This document shows positions 40,914 to 48,870 of a stretch of DNA of 62,067 bases, in pieces (positions within the stretch are counted from its first letter, which is position 1; each line of letters begins with the position of its first letter). Made by a program: the position numbers and the translations under genes. A model generated the notes under the pieces. It was not told where the DNA came from and made no database searches. It worked only from the letters and a program-made list of their open reading frames with translations. Source of the stretch: Desulfovibrionaceae bacterium (GTDB lineage Bacteria; Desulfobacterota; Desulfovibrionia; Desulfovibrionales; Desulfovibrionaceae); contig JADFXV010000011.1 of NCBI GenBank assembly GCA_015233395.1, forward strand, positions 1 through 62,067, written 5' to 3'.

Positions 40914-41037
40914 ATTAACGGGAGCAGAAAATTTTTCATTTTCGCGCTCCCGTTTATGAGTATGGCCCCGCCAAGAGCGGGGCCAAGCTGCGTCTGCAGC
41001 TGGAAGCGTGAAGTGAAAAACTTTACGCTCCCGGTAA
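40914..41037 (+). repeat. Family A repeat, full copy A4
   Basis: ATTAACGGGAGCAGAAAATT...CGCTCCCGTTTATGAGTA, then GGCCCCGC/GCGGGGCC, then CTGCGTCTGCAG in place of CGGCGTCCGCCG, then GGAAGCGTGAAGT/AACTTTACGCTCCC. The remainder of the gap 40850-41212 holds no gene. Confidence 0.8.
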
Positions 41038-41212
41038 GAGCGGCGTGATCCGGCCGCGCGCGGTAATTGGCGGCTCAAGTCCCTTGAATGCGCGACACAA
41101 GTTTGACATAACAGCTTTTGCCGCTCCTGAATAATCTTTTTTTCGGAGGGGGTATTTACGCTACCCCTGACATTGAAAAATTTTTGAACCGAGCCGGACG
41201 CAAGGGGAAAAA

Positions 41213-42862
41213 ATGTCGCGCCTTCCGCTGAACTTCCTCATGTCGATGCTTGTTTTTTTGTCCGTCGCCGGCTGCGGAGGCCCCGCCGAAGAGAAACCCG
41301 CGCCCAAACCGGCAGCTTCCGGGGAGGCCGGTCCCGGCGAACCGGCGTACGGCGGACGCATCGTCAAGGCCATGCTCGGCGACGCCACCAACCTCATCCC
41401 GCCGCTGGCCACGGACTCCGGCTCCCATGAGATCGCGTCCCTGCTCTACGTCTCGCCGCTGAAATACGACAAGGACATCCGCCTGGTTCCCTTTGCCGCG
41501 CAGTCGTACGAAGTCCTTGAGGACGGAAAGCTTTTGCGCTTTCATCTGCGTCCGGATCTGCGCTGGGCCGACGGCGAGGAACTGACCGCGTCCGACGTGG
41601 AATTCACCTACAAGCTCATGATCGATCCGGGGACCCCCACCGCCTACGGCGAGGATTTCAAAGCCATATCCGCCTTTACGGTCCTCGACAAGCTCACTTT
41701 TGAAGTCCGTTACGACCGGCCTTTCGCCCGGGCGCTCTCCACCTGGACAAGTGAGATTTTGCCCCGCCACGCGCTTGCCGGCCAGGACCTGACCAACACC
41801 GCGCTCAGCCGCGCCCCGCTCGGCGCCGGGCCCTACCGGCTCAAGTCCTGGGAGGCCGGACGCCAGATCGCGCTGGCCGTCTCCCCGGATTATTTCGAAG
41901 GCCGGGCCTATCTCGACGAAGCGCTCTATCGCATCATTCCCGATCTCTCAACGATGTTTTTGGAGCTCAAGGCCGGCAACCTCGACGAGATGGGGCTCAC
42001 CCCGCAGCAATATCTCCGCCAGACGCAGGGGCCGGACTGGGATGCAAATTTCCATAAATTCAAGTATCTGGCCTTCAGCTACGTGTATATGGGCTACAAT
42101 CTGCGCCAGCCGCCTTTTTCCGACCCGAGGGTGCGCGCGGCCCTGGCGCACGCCATCGACAAGCGCGAAATCATCGACGGCGTGCTCCTGGGGCTCGGGC
42201 TGCCGACCGTCGGTCCCTACATCCCCGGGACCTGGATGTACAATACCGCCATCAAGGATTATGAGTACGACCCCGCCTTGGCCGAAAAGCTTTTGGCCGA
42301 GGCCGGCTGGGTAAAGGAGCAGGGCGTCCTGACCAAGGACGGCAAGCCGTTTTCCTTCACCATCCTGACCAACCAGGGCAACGACCAGCGGGTCAAGACG
42401 GCCACGATCATCCAGCAGCGCCTGAAGAACATCGGCATCGAGGTCAAGATCCGCACCGTGGAATGGGCGTCGTTCCTCAAGGAATTCGTGGACAAGGGCC
42501 GCTTCGACGCCGTGATCCTGGGCTGGTCCGTTCCCCAGGATCCGGATATCTACGATGTCTGGCACTCGTCCAAGGCCGTGCCCGGAGGGCTGAACTTCGT
42601 GGACTACAAAAGCCCGGAACTCGACGACCTGCTGGAAAAAGGTCGGCGCACCCTGGACCAGAACGAACGCAAGGCGATCTACGACCGGCTCCAGGAGGTC
42701 CTGCACCGCGACCAGCCGTATTGCTTTTTGTTTACGCCCTACGCCCTGCCGATCGTGTCTTCGCGCATCCACGGCGTCTTTGAAGCGCCGGCGGGCATCG
42801 AACACAATTTCATCCGCTGGTGGGCCGCCGCCGTCCCCAGCCGGCCGGCGCACGTGAATTGA
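41213..42862 (+). CDS. Oligopeptide/dipeptide ABC-transporter substrate-binding lipoprotein
   Basis: 549 residues. Lipobox VAGC after a short hydrophobic leader marks a lipoprotein signal. The mature part matches SBP family 5, with the early segment GGRIVKAMLGDATNLIPPLATDSGSHEI, DVEFTYKLMIDPGTPT, and the late WSVPQDPDIYDVWHSS. It binds peptides or other solutes and hands them to an ABC permease, which is not encoded in the window. AAGGGGAAAAA precedes the ATG. The relA/spoT gene begins two bases past its stop. Confidence 0.9.
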   Translation: MSRLPLNFLMSMLVFLSVAGCGGPAEEKPAPKPAASGEAGPGEPAYGGRIVKAMLGDATNLIPPLATDSGSHEIASLLYVSPLKYDKDIRLVPFAAQSYEVLEDGKLLRFHLRPDLRWADGEELTASDVEFTYKLMIDPGTPTAYGEDFKAISAFTVLDKLTFEVRYDRPFARALSTWTSEILPRHALAGQDLTNTALSRAPLGAGPYRLKSWEAGRQIALAVSPDYFEGRAYLDEALYRIIPDLSTMFLELKAGNLDEMGLTPQQYLRQTQGPDWDANFHKFKYLAFSYVYMGYNLRQPPFSDPRVRAALAHAIDKREIIDGVLLGLGLPTVGPYIPGTWMYNTAIKDYEYDPALAEKLLAEAGWVKEQGVLTKDGKPFSFTILTNQGNDQRVKTATIIQQRLKNIGIEVKIRTVEWASFLKEFVDKGRFDAVILGWSVPQDPDIYDVWHSSKAVPGGLNFVDYKSPELDDLLEKGRRTLDQNERKAIYDRLQEVLHRDQPYCFLFTPYALPIVSSRIHGVFEAPAGIEHNFIRWWAAAVPSRPAHVN

Positions 42863-42864
42863 CC

Positions 42865-45081
42865 ATGATCCGCATCACCGACATCTTGGACAAAGCGTCC
42901 AAATACCTCCCGGCCGACGACCAGACCCTGATCCAGAAGGCCTACATCTATTCGGCGGCGGCCCATGCCGGGCAAACCCGGCTCTCCGGCGAACCCTATC
43001 TCCTGCACCCGCTGGAGACGGCCAACATCCTGGCCGAGCTCAAACTCGACGGCCCGTCGGTCGCGGCCGGGCTCCTGCACGACACAGTCGAGGACACCAA
43101 GGCCTCGATCGAGGACATCGAGGAGCGCTTCGGCGAGGAAGTCGCCGACATCGTCGACGGCGTGACCAAGATCAGCCTGATGACGTTCGATTCCAAGGAA
43201 GAGGCCCAGGCCGAGAATATCCGCAAGATGGTCATCGCCATGAGCGAGGACATCCGGGTCATCCTGATCAAACTCGCCGACAGGCTGCACAACATGCGCA
43301 CGCTGGACTTCCAGCCGCACATGAAGCAGGCGCTCATCTCCCGGGAGACGCTCGACATCTACGCGCCGCTGGCCAACCGCTTGGGCCTGCACCGGGTCAA
43401 AAACGAGCTCGAAGACCTGAGCCTGAAATATCTCAAACCCGACGTCTACGCCCACATCGAAACGGGCATCAGCCGGCACCAGACCATGGGCGAGGAGTAC
43501 ATCGCCAAGGTCATCGGCCTGATGAAGGATCTTTTGGAGGCCAACGGCATCAAGGCCCGCACCGTGGGCCGGCGCAAGCACATCTATTCCATCTACCACA
43601 AGATGCTGGCCCAGGATCTGACCCTGGAGCAGGTCCACGACCTGATCGCCTTCCGCGTCCTGGTGTCGAGCCTCAAGGATTGCTACGCCTCGCTCGGGCT
43701 GGTGCATTCCCTGTGGAAGCCCATCCCCGGGCGCTTCAAGGACTACATCTCGATGCCCAAGGCCAACATGTATCAGAGCCTGCACACCACGGTCATCGGG
43801 CCCGACGGCGAGCGCATCGAAATCCAGATCCGCACCGAGGAGATGAACCAGTTGTGCGAGTTCGGCGTGGCCGCGCACTGGCAATACAAGGAACGCGAGC
43901 GCGGCAAGAAGGCCGCGCGCGACGTGGACCGCTTCACCTGGCTTAGGCAGATCATGGACTGGCAGCACGAACTCAAGGATTCGCGCGAGTTCATGACCAA
44001 CCTGCGCTTCGACCTGTTCCAGGACGAGGTCTACGTTTTCACTCCCAAGGGCCAGGTCAAGGAACTGCCCGAGGGCGCCACCCCGGTCGATTTCGCCTAC
44101 ATGATCCACACCGAGGTCGGCAATCGCTGCGCGGGCGCGAAAATCAACGGCAAACTCGCGCCGCTGGCCACGGTCCTGCAAAACGGCGACACCGTCGAGA
44201 TCATCGCCGACAAGCACCGCTCGCCGTCCCAGGATTGGCTCAAATTCGTCAAGACCGCCAAGGCCAGGGCGCGCATCAAACATTGGGTGCGCACCGAGGA
44301 GCGGGCCAAAGCGATCTCGCTCGGCAAGGAGATGCTCGAAAAGGACGGCCGGCGCATGGGTGTGAACCTGACCAAGGCGGCCAAGGACGGCTCGCTCATG
44401 GTCATCGCCGGAGAGCATTCCTTCGGTTCCCTCGACGACCTGTATTCGGCGCTGGGCTACGGCAAGGTCTCGACCCGGCGCATCCTGCGCGAGCTTTCGC
44501 CCAAGACCGAGGAAAAATTCGAGGCCAAGGAAGCGCACAAGGCCGAAAAAGCCGAAGAGACCCAGGAAAAACTCAAACTCAAGGGTTCCGAGAGCATCAA
44601 GATCCAGGGCGTGGACAACGTGCTCATCCGCTTCGCCGGCTGCTGCAACCCGTTGCCCGGCGACCCCATCGTGGGCTACGTCAGCCGGGGACGCGGCGTG
44701 ACCATCCATACCCACGACTGCCCGAACGTCTCCGGTTTCGAGCCGGAGCGGCTTCTGCGCGTCACCTGGGAAGGAGAGAAGGACCAGCCCTATCCGGCCA
44801 AAATCAAGATCCTGGTCAAGAACGTCAAAGGCGTGCTCGGCCGCGTAGCCACGCTTCTGGCGGAAAATGGGGTCAACATCTCTTCGGGCAGTTTCGAGTC
44901 CACCCTCGACGGCAAGACCGAATGCATCTTCACCGTCGAGGTCAAGGATTCAAGCCACCTCTACCATGTCATCGACCGCCTGGCCAAGATCGACTCGGTC
45001 ATCGAGGTCAAACGCCTGGTGGTCACGGACAGCGATTCCCCTCACGCGCGGGGGTACGATGCGCCCTCGCAACACGGCTAA
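42865..45081 (+). CDS. spoT: Bifunctional (p)ppGpp synthetase/hydrolase
   Basis: 738 residues. HD hydrolase domain (LLHDTVEDT, about residue 70); synthetase domain at about 230-350 with GRFKDYISMPKANMYQSLHTT; TGS at about 385-445 (VFTPKGQVKELPEGATPVDFAY); C-terminal CC/ACT region from about 590 (IRFAGCCNPLPGDPI, then the ACT fold). RxKD in the synthetase (RFKD) is typical of bifunctional Rel/SpoT-type enzymes rather than RelA. Controls the stringent response. Start at 42865, directly after the binding-protein stop. Confidence 0.93.
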   Translation: MIRITDILDKASKYLPADDQTLIQKAYIYSAAAHAGQTRLSGEPYLLHPLETANILAELKLDGPSVAAGLLHDTVEDTKASIEDIEERFGEEVADIVDGVTKISLMTFDSKEEAQAENIRKMVIAMSEDIRVILIKLADRLHNMRTLDFQPHMKQALISRETLDIYAPLANRLGLHRVKNELEDLSLKYLKPDVYAHIETGISRHQTMGEEYIAKVIGLMKDLLEANGIKARTVGRRKHIYSIYHKMLAQDLTLEQVHDLIAFRVLVSSLKDCYASLGLVHSLWKPIPGRFKDYISMPKANMYQSLHTTVIGPDGERIEIQIRTEEMNQLCEFGVAAHWQYKERERGKKAARDVDRFTWLRQIMDWQHELKDSREFMTNLRFDLFQDEVYVFTPKGQVKELPEGATPVDFAYMIHTEVGNRCAGAKINGKLAPLATVLQNGDTVEIIADKHRSPSQDWLKFVKTAKARARIKHWVRTEERAKAISLGKEMLEKDGRRMGVNLTKAAKDGSLMVIAGEHSFGSLDDLYSALGYGKVSTRRILRELSPKTEEKFEAKEAHKAEKAEETQEKLKLKGSESIKIQGVDNVLIRFAGCCNPLPGDPIVGYVSRGRGVTIHTHDCPNVSGFEPERLLRVTWEGEKDQPYPAKIKILVKNVKGVLGRVATLLAENGVNISSGSFESTLDGKTECIFTVEVKDSSHLYHVIDRLAKIDSVIEVKRLVVTDSDSPHARGYDAPSQHG

Positions 45082-45105
45082 GCAACGCAGGAAAATGATG
45101 CGAGA

Positions 45106-45140
45106 TTCCAAGGCGCGCAGCCCTTTGGCCGCCGGAGGCG
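45106..45140 (+). repeat. Family C element C6
   Basis: TTCCAAGGCGCGCAGCCCTTTGGCCGCCGGAGGCG. GGAGG is followed after five bases by an ATG (45144) that opens a nine-codon reading frame, not the tadA frame. Confidence 0.7.
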
Positions 45141-45143
45141 TTC

Positions 45144-45173
45144 ATGGAACCACTGTATTTGCAAGTCCCTTGA
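45144..45173 (+). CDS. Possible leader peptide MEPLYLQVP
   Basis: Nine codons and TGA, five bases after the GGAGG of C6, ten bases upstream of the tadA ATG and out of its frame. The pairing of a good ribosome-binding site with this frame, and of none with tadA, suggests translational coupling. This is an inference and no family comparison is possible. Confidence 0.3.
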   Translation: MEPLYLQVP

Positions 45174-45183
45174 ACGAAACAAA

Positions 45184-45675
45184 ATGATCGCCGCCCCCCC
45201 TTGCCTGCCACCGGGTTTCACCTCCTGGCGGGACATGATGCAACCGGCTCTTGCCCAGGCTTTCGCGGCCTCGGCCCGGGGCGAGGCTCCGGCCGGCGCG
45301 GCCGTGTTCGGCCCGGACGGTTGCGTGCTTGGCCTGGCCGGCAACGAGTCCGTGGCCGTATGCGACCCCACGGCCCACGCCGAGGTGCTGGCCTTGCGCC
45401 GGGCCGGGGCGGCCCTGGGCAATTACCGCCTGACCGGCGCGGTCCTGGTCGCCACCATCGAGCCTTGCCTGATGTGCCTGGGCGCCCTGGTGCACGCCCG
45501 AGTGGCCGGACTGGTGTTCGGCGCGCGCGACCCCAAGGCCGGCGCGGTGGTCAGCCGGCTTGCCGCCGGCGAACTGCCTTTTTTGAACCACCGCTTCTGG
45601 GTCGTCGAAGGCGTCCTGGCCGAAGAGTGCGCCGCGGCCATGTCCCGCTTTTTCGCCGCCCGGCGCAAAGGATAG
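45184..45675 (+). CDS. tadA: tRNA-specific adenosine deaminase
   Basis: 163 residues. Zinc-dependent deamination of A34 to inosine in tRNA-Arg(ACG). Catalytic H65-A-E67 and zinc cysteines C95 and C98 (EPCLMC) in the cytidine/adenosine deaminase fold; ALVHARVAGLVFGA and ECAAAMSRFFAARRK fit TadA. No ribosome-binding site lies before the ATG at 45184; ATG at 45235 or 45238 is a possible alternative that would keep the core. Family C copy C6 and a nine-codon frame precede it. Confidence 0.88.
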   Translation: MIAAPPCLPPGFTSWRDMMQPALAQAFAASARGEAPAGAAVFGPDGCVLGLAGNESVAVCDPTAHAEVLALRRAGAALGNYRLTGAVLVATIEPCLMCLGALVHARVAGLVFGARDPKAGAVVSRLAAGELPFLNHRFWVVEGVLAEECAAAMSRFFAARRKG

Positions 45676-45717
45676 AGGCGGCGGGGCGGGAGAGGGGATG
45701 GAGAGGGGAAGGGGATG

Positions 45718-45853
45718 GAAGAATCGGGGGAGGAACCTTTTTATAGTGGAGGGCGCCGGCCAGCGCTTCGCGCTGACGACACAAGGCGAGAGTGAGAAAA
45801 TGGGGACATTTTCAACTCTCGCCTTGCCCCGCCCCCCCCGCCTCCCAAAAACT
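45718..45853. repeat. Family B repeat, copy B11 with loop cassette 2
   Basis: GAATCGGGGGAGGAACCTTTTT as in B10, then the B2 cassette (GCCAGCGCTTCGCGCTGAC hairpin and the CAAGGCGAGAGT...ACTCTCGCCTTG palindrome, 45782-45826), but the right outer arm is lost. It is preceded by a purine tract with several G-runs and ends CCCAAAAACTT. Confidence 0.75.
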
Positions 45854-45956
45854 TGATCGGGTGCGTCGCGAGTCCGTGGTGATAAGGGAATGGGATCGGG
45901 CTGCCCCTTGCGCGGGGAGGGAAATTTATTTAGAAGCGTTTCCCCGTCGAAAATGC

Positions 45957-46050
45957 GGAGAGGTACCGAAGCGGCCGTAACGGGCCCGACTCGAAATCGG
46001 GTTGCGGGTTAATAGCCCGCACGTGGGTTCGAATCCCACCCTCTCCGCCA
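45957..46050 (+). tRNA. tRNA-Ser (CGA anticodon)
   Basis: 94 bases including an encoded CCA. Acceptor stem GGAGAGG/CCTCTCC; D arm CCG...CGG; anticodon stem CCCGA/TCGGG with loop CTCGAAA giving anticodon CGA; long class-II variable arm TGCGGG...CCCGCA; T arm GTGGG-TTCGAAT-CCCAC; discriminator G. The 3' end is a common integrase target, and a decayed integrase lies just downstream. Confidence 0.97.
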
Positions 46051-46208
46051 AATCTATGTCCAGTCGAGTCCGAATATATCCATAAAGTCAATAAAATCAG
46101 CGGAAGCACAGGGGGAAGGCCCAGGTTTGCCCGCGATAGTCCGTGGATATCCTCATTTCCGCCTCCGCCGGATTCCTGCGACCCGCATGGTTCTCGGGAG
46201 GAAACGTC

Positions 46209-46700
46209 ATGGCCCTGACTGACATCGCTGTAAAAAACGACAAGCCCTGACCCAAACGGATCCGGCTCAAAGACGAACGCGGTTTATACCTGGAAGTTTC
46301 TCCCCAGGGGGGAAGCGGCGGCATTTGCGTTGTTGGATTGACCGCAAGGAAAACCGTCTTTCCCTTGGCGTCTATCCTGACGTGAGCTTGAAAGACGCCC
46401 GGGAACGCCGCGACGAAGCCCGGAAACTTATCGCCCGCGGCGTTGACCCGAGCGAAAAACGGAGAAAGGGGGAAGCTCAAGAATAACTTTACGTTTTCGC
46501 CTTTGAAGCCGTGGCCCGGGAGTGGCATGAAAGGACAAACGCCCCCCATTCCGAGGGTCGCAAGGCCCGCGTCATCCGCGACTTGGAGCGTGACGCCTTC
46601 CCCTTTCCTGGCGATAAGCCCATTCTAGAATCACGCCGAAGATCTTGCCGGGCGCCGGAAGATGATGGACGCTCGGGCGAAGGACTTGGACGGACTCAAG
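46209..46700 (+). pseudogene. Decayed P4-type tyrosine integrase
   Basis: The N-terminus of the DUF4102/P4 integrase family is clear in pieces: MALTDIAVKNDKP, then (after a stop and a frameshift near 46310) the segment LSLGVYPDVSLKDARERRDEARKLIARGVDPSEKR. After a TAA near 46483 comes FEAVAREWHERTNAPHSEGRKARVIRDLERDAFPF, then another shift near 46625. The catalytic R-H-R-H-Y domain is missing. It starts 158 bases after tRNA-Ser, in the usual position for an island integrase. At least two stops and two frameshifts, so it is certainly inactive. Confidence 0.85.
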
Positions 46701-46799
46701 GCCTGGGCGAGACCAAGCCTTACGCTTGGCGATGATACACGCCCTCTTGGACGGTCAGAGCGTCATCGAAGACGTTGGGCAGGTGTATTTGGGGCCCGG

Positions 46800-46990
46800 G
46801 CTGCGGGCGGGTGAGGACGCATGGTGTCCCGTTGGGTAACGTTGCTCGCTCTCGCGCACGGCGACTTCACGCCGCTTTCGCTCAAAAAAAATCGGTGAAC
46901 ATTGCGAGTCCTCCAAGGATCTTCCCATCCTGGTCAAAGCTATGCGGGCTTTCGATTTCATTTCCCGCGAAGATCCATTCGCATTCCAAT
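46800..46990 (-). pseudogene. Remnant of a PAS-domain sensor protein
   Basis: On the minus strand WIFAGNEIESPHSFDQDGKILGG...FTDFF matches the end of a PAS/PAC domain. It continues, one frame over, across a run of eight T, into FERKRREVAVRESEQRYPTG, which matches the linker before a following PAS domain. The rest is missing on both sides. It fills part of the region after the integrase remnant, otherwise empty of genes. Confidence 0.6.
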
Positions 46991-48487
46991 TCAATTCATG
47001 TTGAAAATTTTCAGGAAGCGCTGGAAGAGATTCCCCTCACCTTCATTATTGACTCTGTCGTCATCCTGCCCATCCCCCCCGCGGCGTGAAGCGAACATCT
47101 GCTGAATAGTCTGGAGGGTCTCCGGTTTTTTCTCCAAGATTACCCGAAAACCTTCGCGATCCACTTCTAAACACATGGTTTCGCTCACCGCGGCGACATC
47201 GGCCTGGCGTGGTTCGCCGGTGAGCAGGGCCATCTCTCCAAAAAAATCTCCGGTTTGAAGTCTTGCCACTTCTGCGTTATCCCGCGAAACGCTTACCTCG
47301 CCTTCGAGAATAATAAATAAAGTGGCGCCCTTCTCACCCTGAGAAACTATTTTGCGTCCCGCGGGTAGAGTAGTTGTCAAGGAGGACATCGCCAGAAGTT
47401 CCAAATCGTTATCAGGCAATGCGGAGAACAGCGGCACCCGGCGCAACAAGGTGACGATCTCCAAGGTCCTTTTTTCCGTATTCTTGCGGCGCATCCTGAT
47501 GTCGCGCGCCGGATAAGGCAAACTGATCCCGTCCTTTTTGAACTGGTACCAGACTTGAGCCAGAACCTCATCCTGGCTCCGGCCGGCGTCGTCGTAACGC
47601 GGCGCATAATAAGCCAATTCATAGATCGCTTTCGATTCGGCAAATTCCTTGAGCCGCACCTCGGGAGCAGGCGCCTTGCACACCAGCGGAGACTTGGCCA
47701 ATACTTCAGCCAGGGCGGCCTTGACCTTGACTGGCGGCACGTCAAAGGACACGCCGACGCGCAGGTGCAGCCGGAATTCAGGGATGGGACTGGAAAAATT
47801 GACAATTTTTTCTTTGATGATCAAATTGTTGGGGATGACCAGCAGGTTGGAATCCGGGGATTTGAGGGTGGTGTAGCGCCAAGTCACGCCCTGACACGCC
47901 CCCTCCATGCCGGCCACGCAGATGCGGTCGCCAATGCTAAAGGGCTTTTCCATCTGCAAAATCAGTCCGGAGACAATCGAATTGATCGTGTCCTGCATGG
48001 AAAACACGGCCACTGCGGTAATAATCGCCGAAGAGGTAAACAAAGAACCAAGGTCCACCTGCATGATGAATTTGAAGATAAAAAAGGCATAGACCAGAAG
48101 CAGGAAGAACTTGGTCAAGTCGAGATGGAACTGGTTGACCGGACGCTTGCGTATCATCTTCGTCATCATTTCGCCGTAAACGACATTGACGCCGTGGACG
48201 ATAACAAGGCCGATGCCGAAAACCATAAACAAGCTGACGATATGGCTGGAGACGGTGTTCCTGGTCCTGTCGAGGAAAATATCCAGGGGGAACAAGATGC
48301 ACAATAAAATGCACCACAAACCCAGACGCATGAGACTTTTTGAAATCAGCCCGCGACGTTGAAGCCTGAAGCCCTGCCAATAAAGGACCAGGGAAACAAT
48401 CAGCGCCGCAACAAAGGCCGTTACCCCGGCATTCGAGCCATATTCCAGCAGCCCGATAAAACCCGCCTCCGGATCGCCCATTTGCAT
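46991..48487 (-). CDS. MscS-type channel with cyclic-nucleotide-binding-like domain
   Basis: 498 residues. About five membrane helices in the first 170 residues. The MscS pore/beta domain follows (AVAVFSMQDTINSIVSGLILQMEKPFSIGDRI, with WRYTTLKSPDSNLLVIPNN). A C-terminal cNMP-binding fold occupies about residues 355-475, with GEKGATLFIILEGEVSVSR and the phosphate-cassette-like segment GDFFGEMALLTGEPRQADVAA. Bacterial cyclic nucleotide-gated members of the MscS superfamily have this layout. Whether it conducts or is ligand-gated is unknown. Confidence 0.9.
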   Translation of the reverse strand: MQMGDPEAGFIGLLEYGSNAGVTAFVAALIVSLVLYWQGFRLQRRGLISKSLMRLGLWCILLCILFPLDIFLDRTRNTVSSHIVSLFMVFGIGLVIVHGVNVVYGEMMTKMIRKRPVNQFHLDLTKFFLLLVYAFFIFKFIMQVDLGSLFTSSAIITAVAVFSMQDTINSIVSGLILQMEKPFSIGDRICVAGMEGACQGVTWRYTTLKSPDSNLLVIPNNLIIKEKIVNFSSPIPEFRLHLRVGVSFDVPPVKVKAALAEVLAKSPLVCKAPAPEVRLKEFAESKAIYELAYYAPRYDDAGRSQDEVLAQVWYQFKKDGISLPYPARDIRMRRKNTEKRTLEIVTLLRRVPLFSALPDNDLELLAMSSLTTTLPAGRKIVSQGEKGATLFIILEGEVSVSRDNAEVARLQTGDFFGEMALLTGEPRQADVAAVSETMCLEVDREGFRVILEKKPETLQTIQQMFASRRGGDGQDDDRVNNEGEGNLFQRFLKIFNMN

Positions 48488-48870
48488 CCCCCAATATCAA
48501 TCAATCGATTCCTTGGAACAATTCCGTGCAAAACTTGTGCGCCTGAATCGCAAAGCCAACGTACGGCAACGGAAAAATACATGACAACAGCGGCTGCCGG
48601 CTGACGCCACGCATTGCCAGGCCGCCTGACAAGCCGATACTTCATCCAGGCCCGTGGCAATTAGGAATTGCTTTGCCGCGTATCCGAGTCGTCTAAAGCC
48701 GTCAAATCCCTCGTATAAAAATCCAGATGCAGGTCGACACATGTTTGTCATAATATTTCTCGCATTTTTTCGGGCAGTTGAGTAGAATTCATGGTACTAT
48801 TATGATGGGAGAGTGACAAGTCGTCGTTTGCCCTGGAACCGAGTTCTTCAACCACAAAGAGGTGCGGTCT
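48488..48870. other. 383-base gap between divergent channel genes
   Basis: No recognisable gene. The right part is AT-rich (about 48745-48810), with TTGTCATAATATTTCTCG and GGTACTATTATGATGG, which may hold promoter elements for one or both channel genes. A minus-strand open frame here (48497-48751) has no family I can recognise and is not called. Confidence 0.4.

Noticed and set aside
2955-45853. Family B and C arrays considered as CRISPR
   Set aside because: Copies are thousands of bases apart, not regularly spaced, have no repeated spacers, and no cas gene is in the window.
46443-46735. Open frames on plus in the integrase region
   Set aside because: They are fragments of the broken integrase in shifted frames, not separate genes.
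48497-48751. 84-codon minus-strand frame upstream of the MscS gene
   Set aside because: Composition and content do not resemble a protein family, and the stretch is likely promoter DNA.
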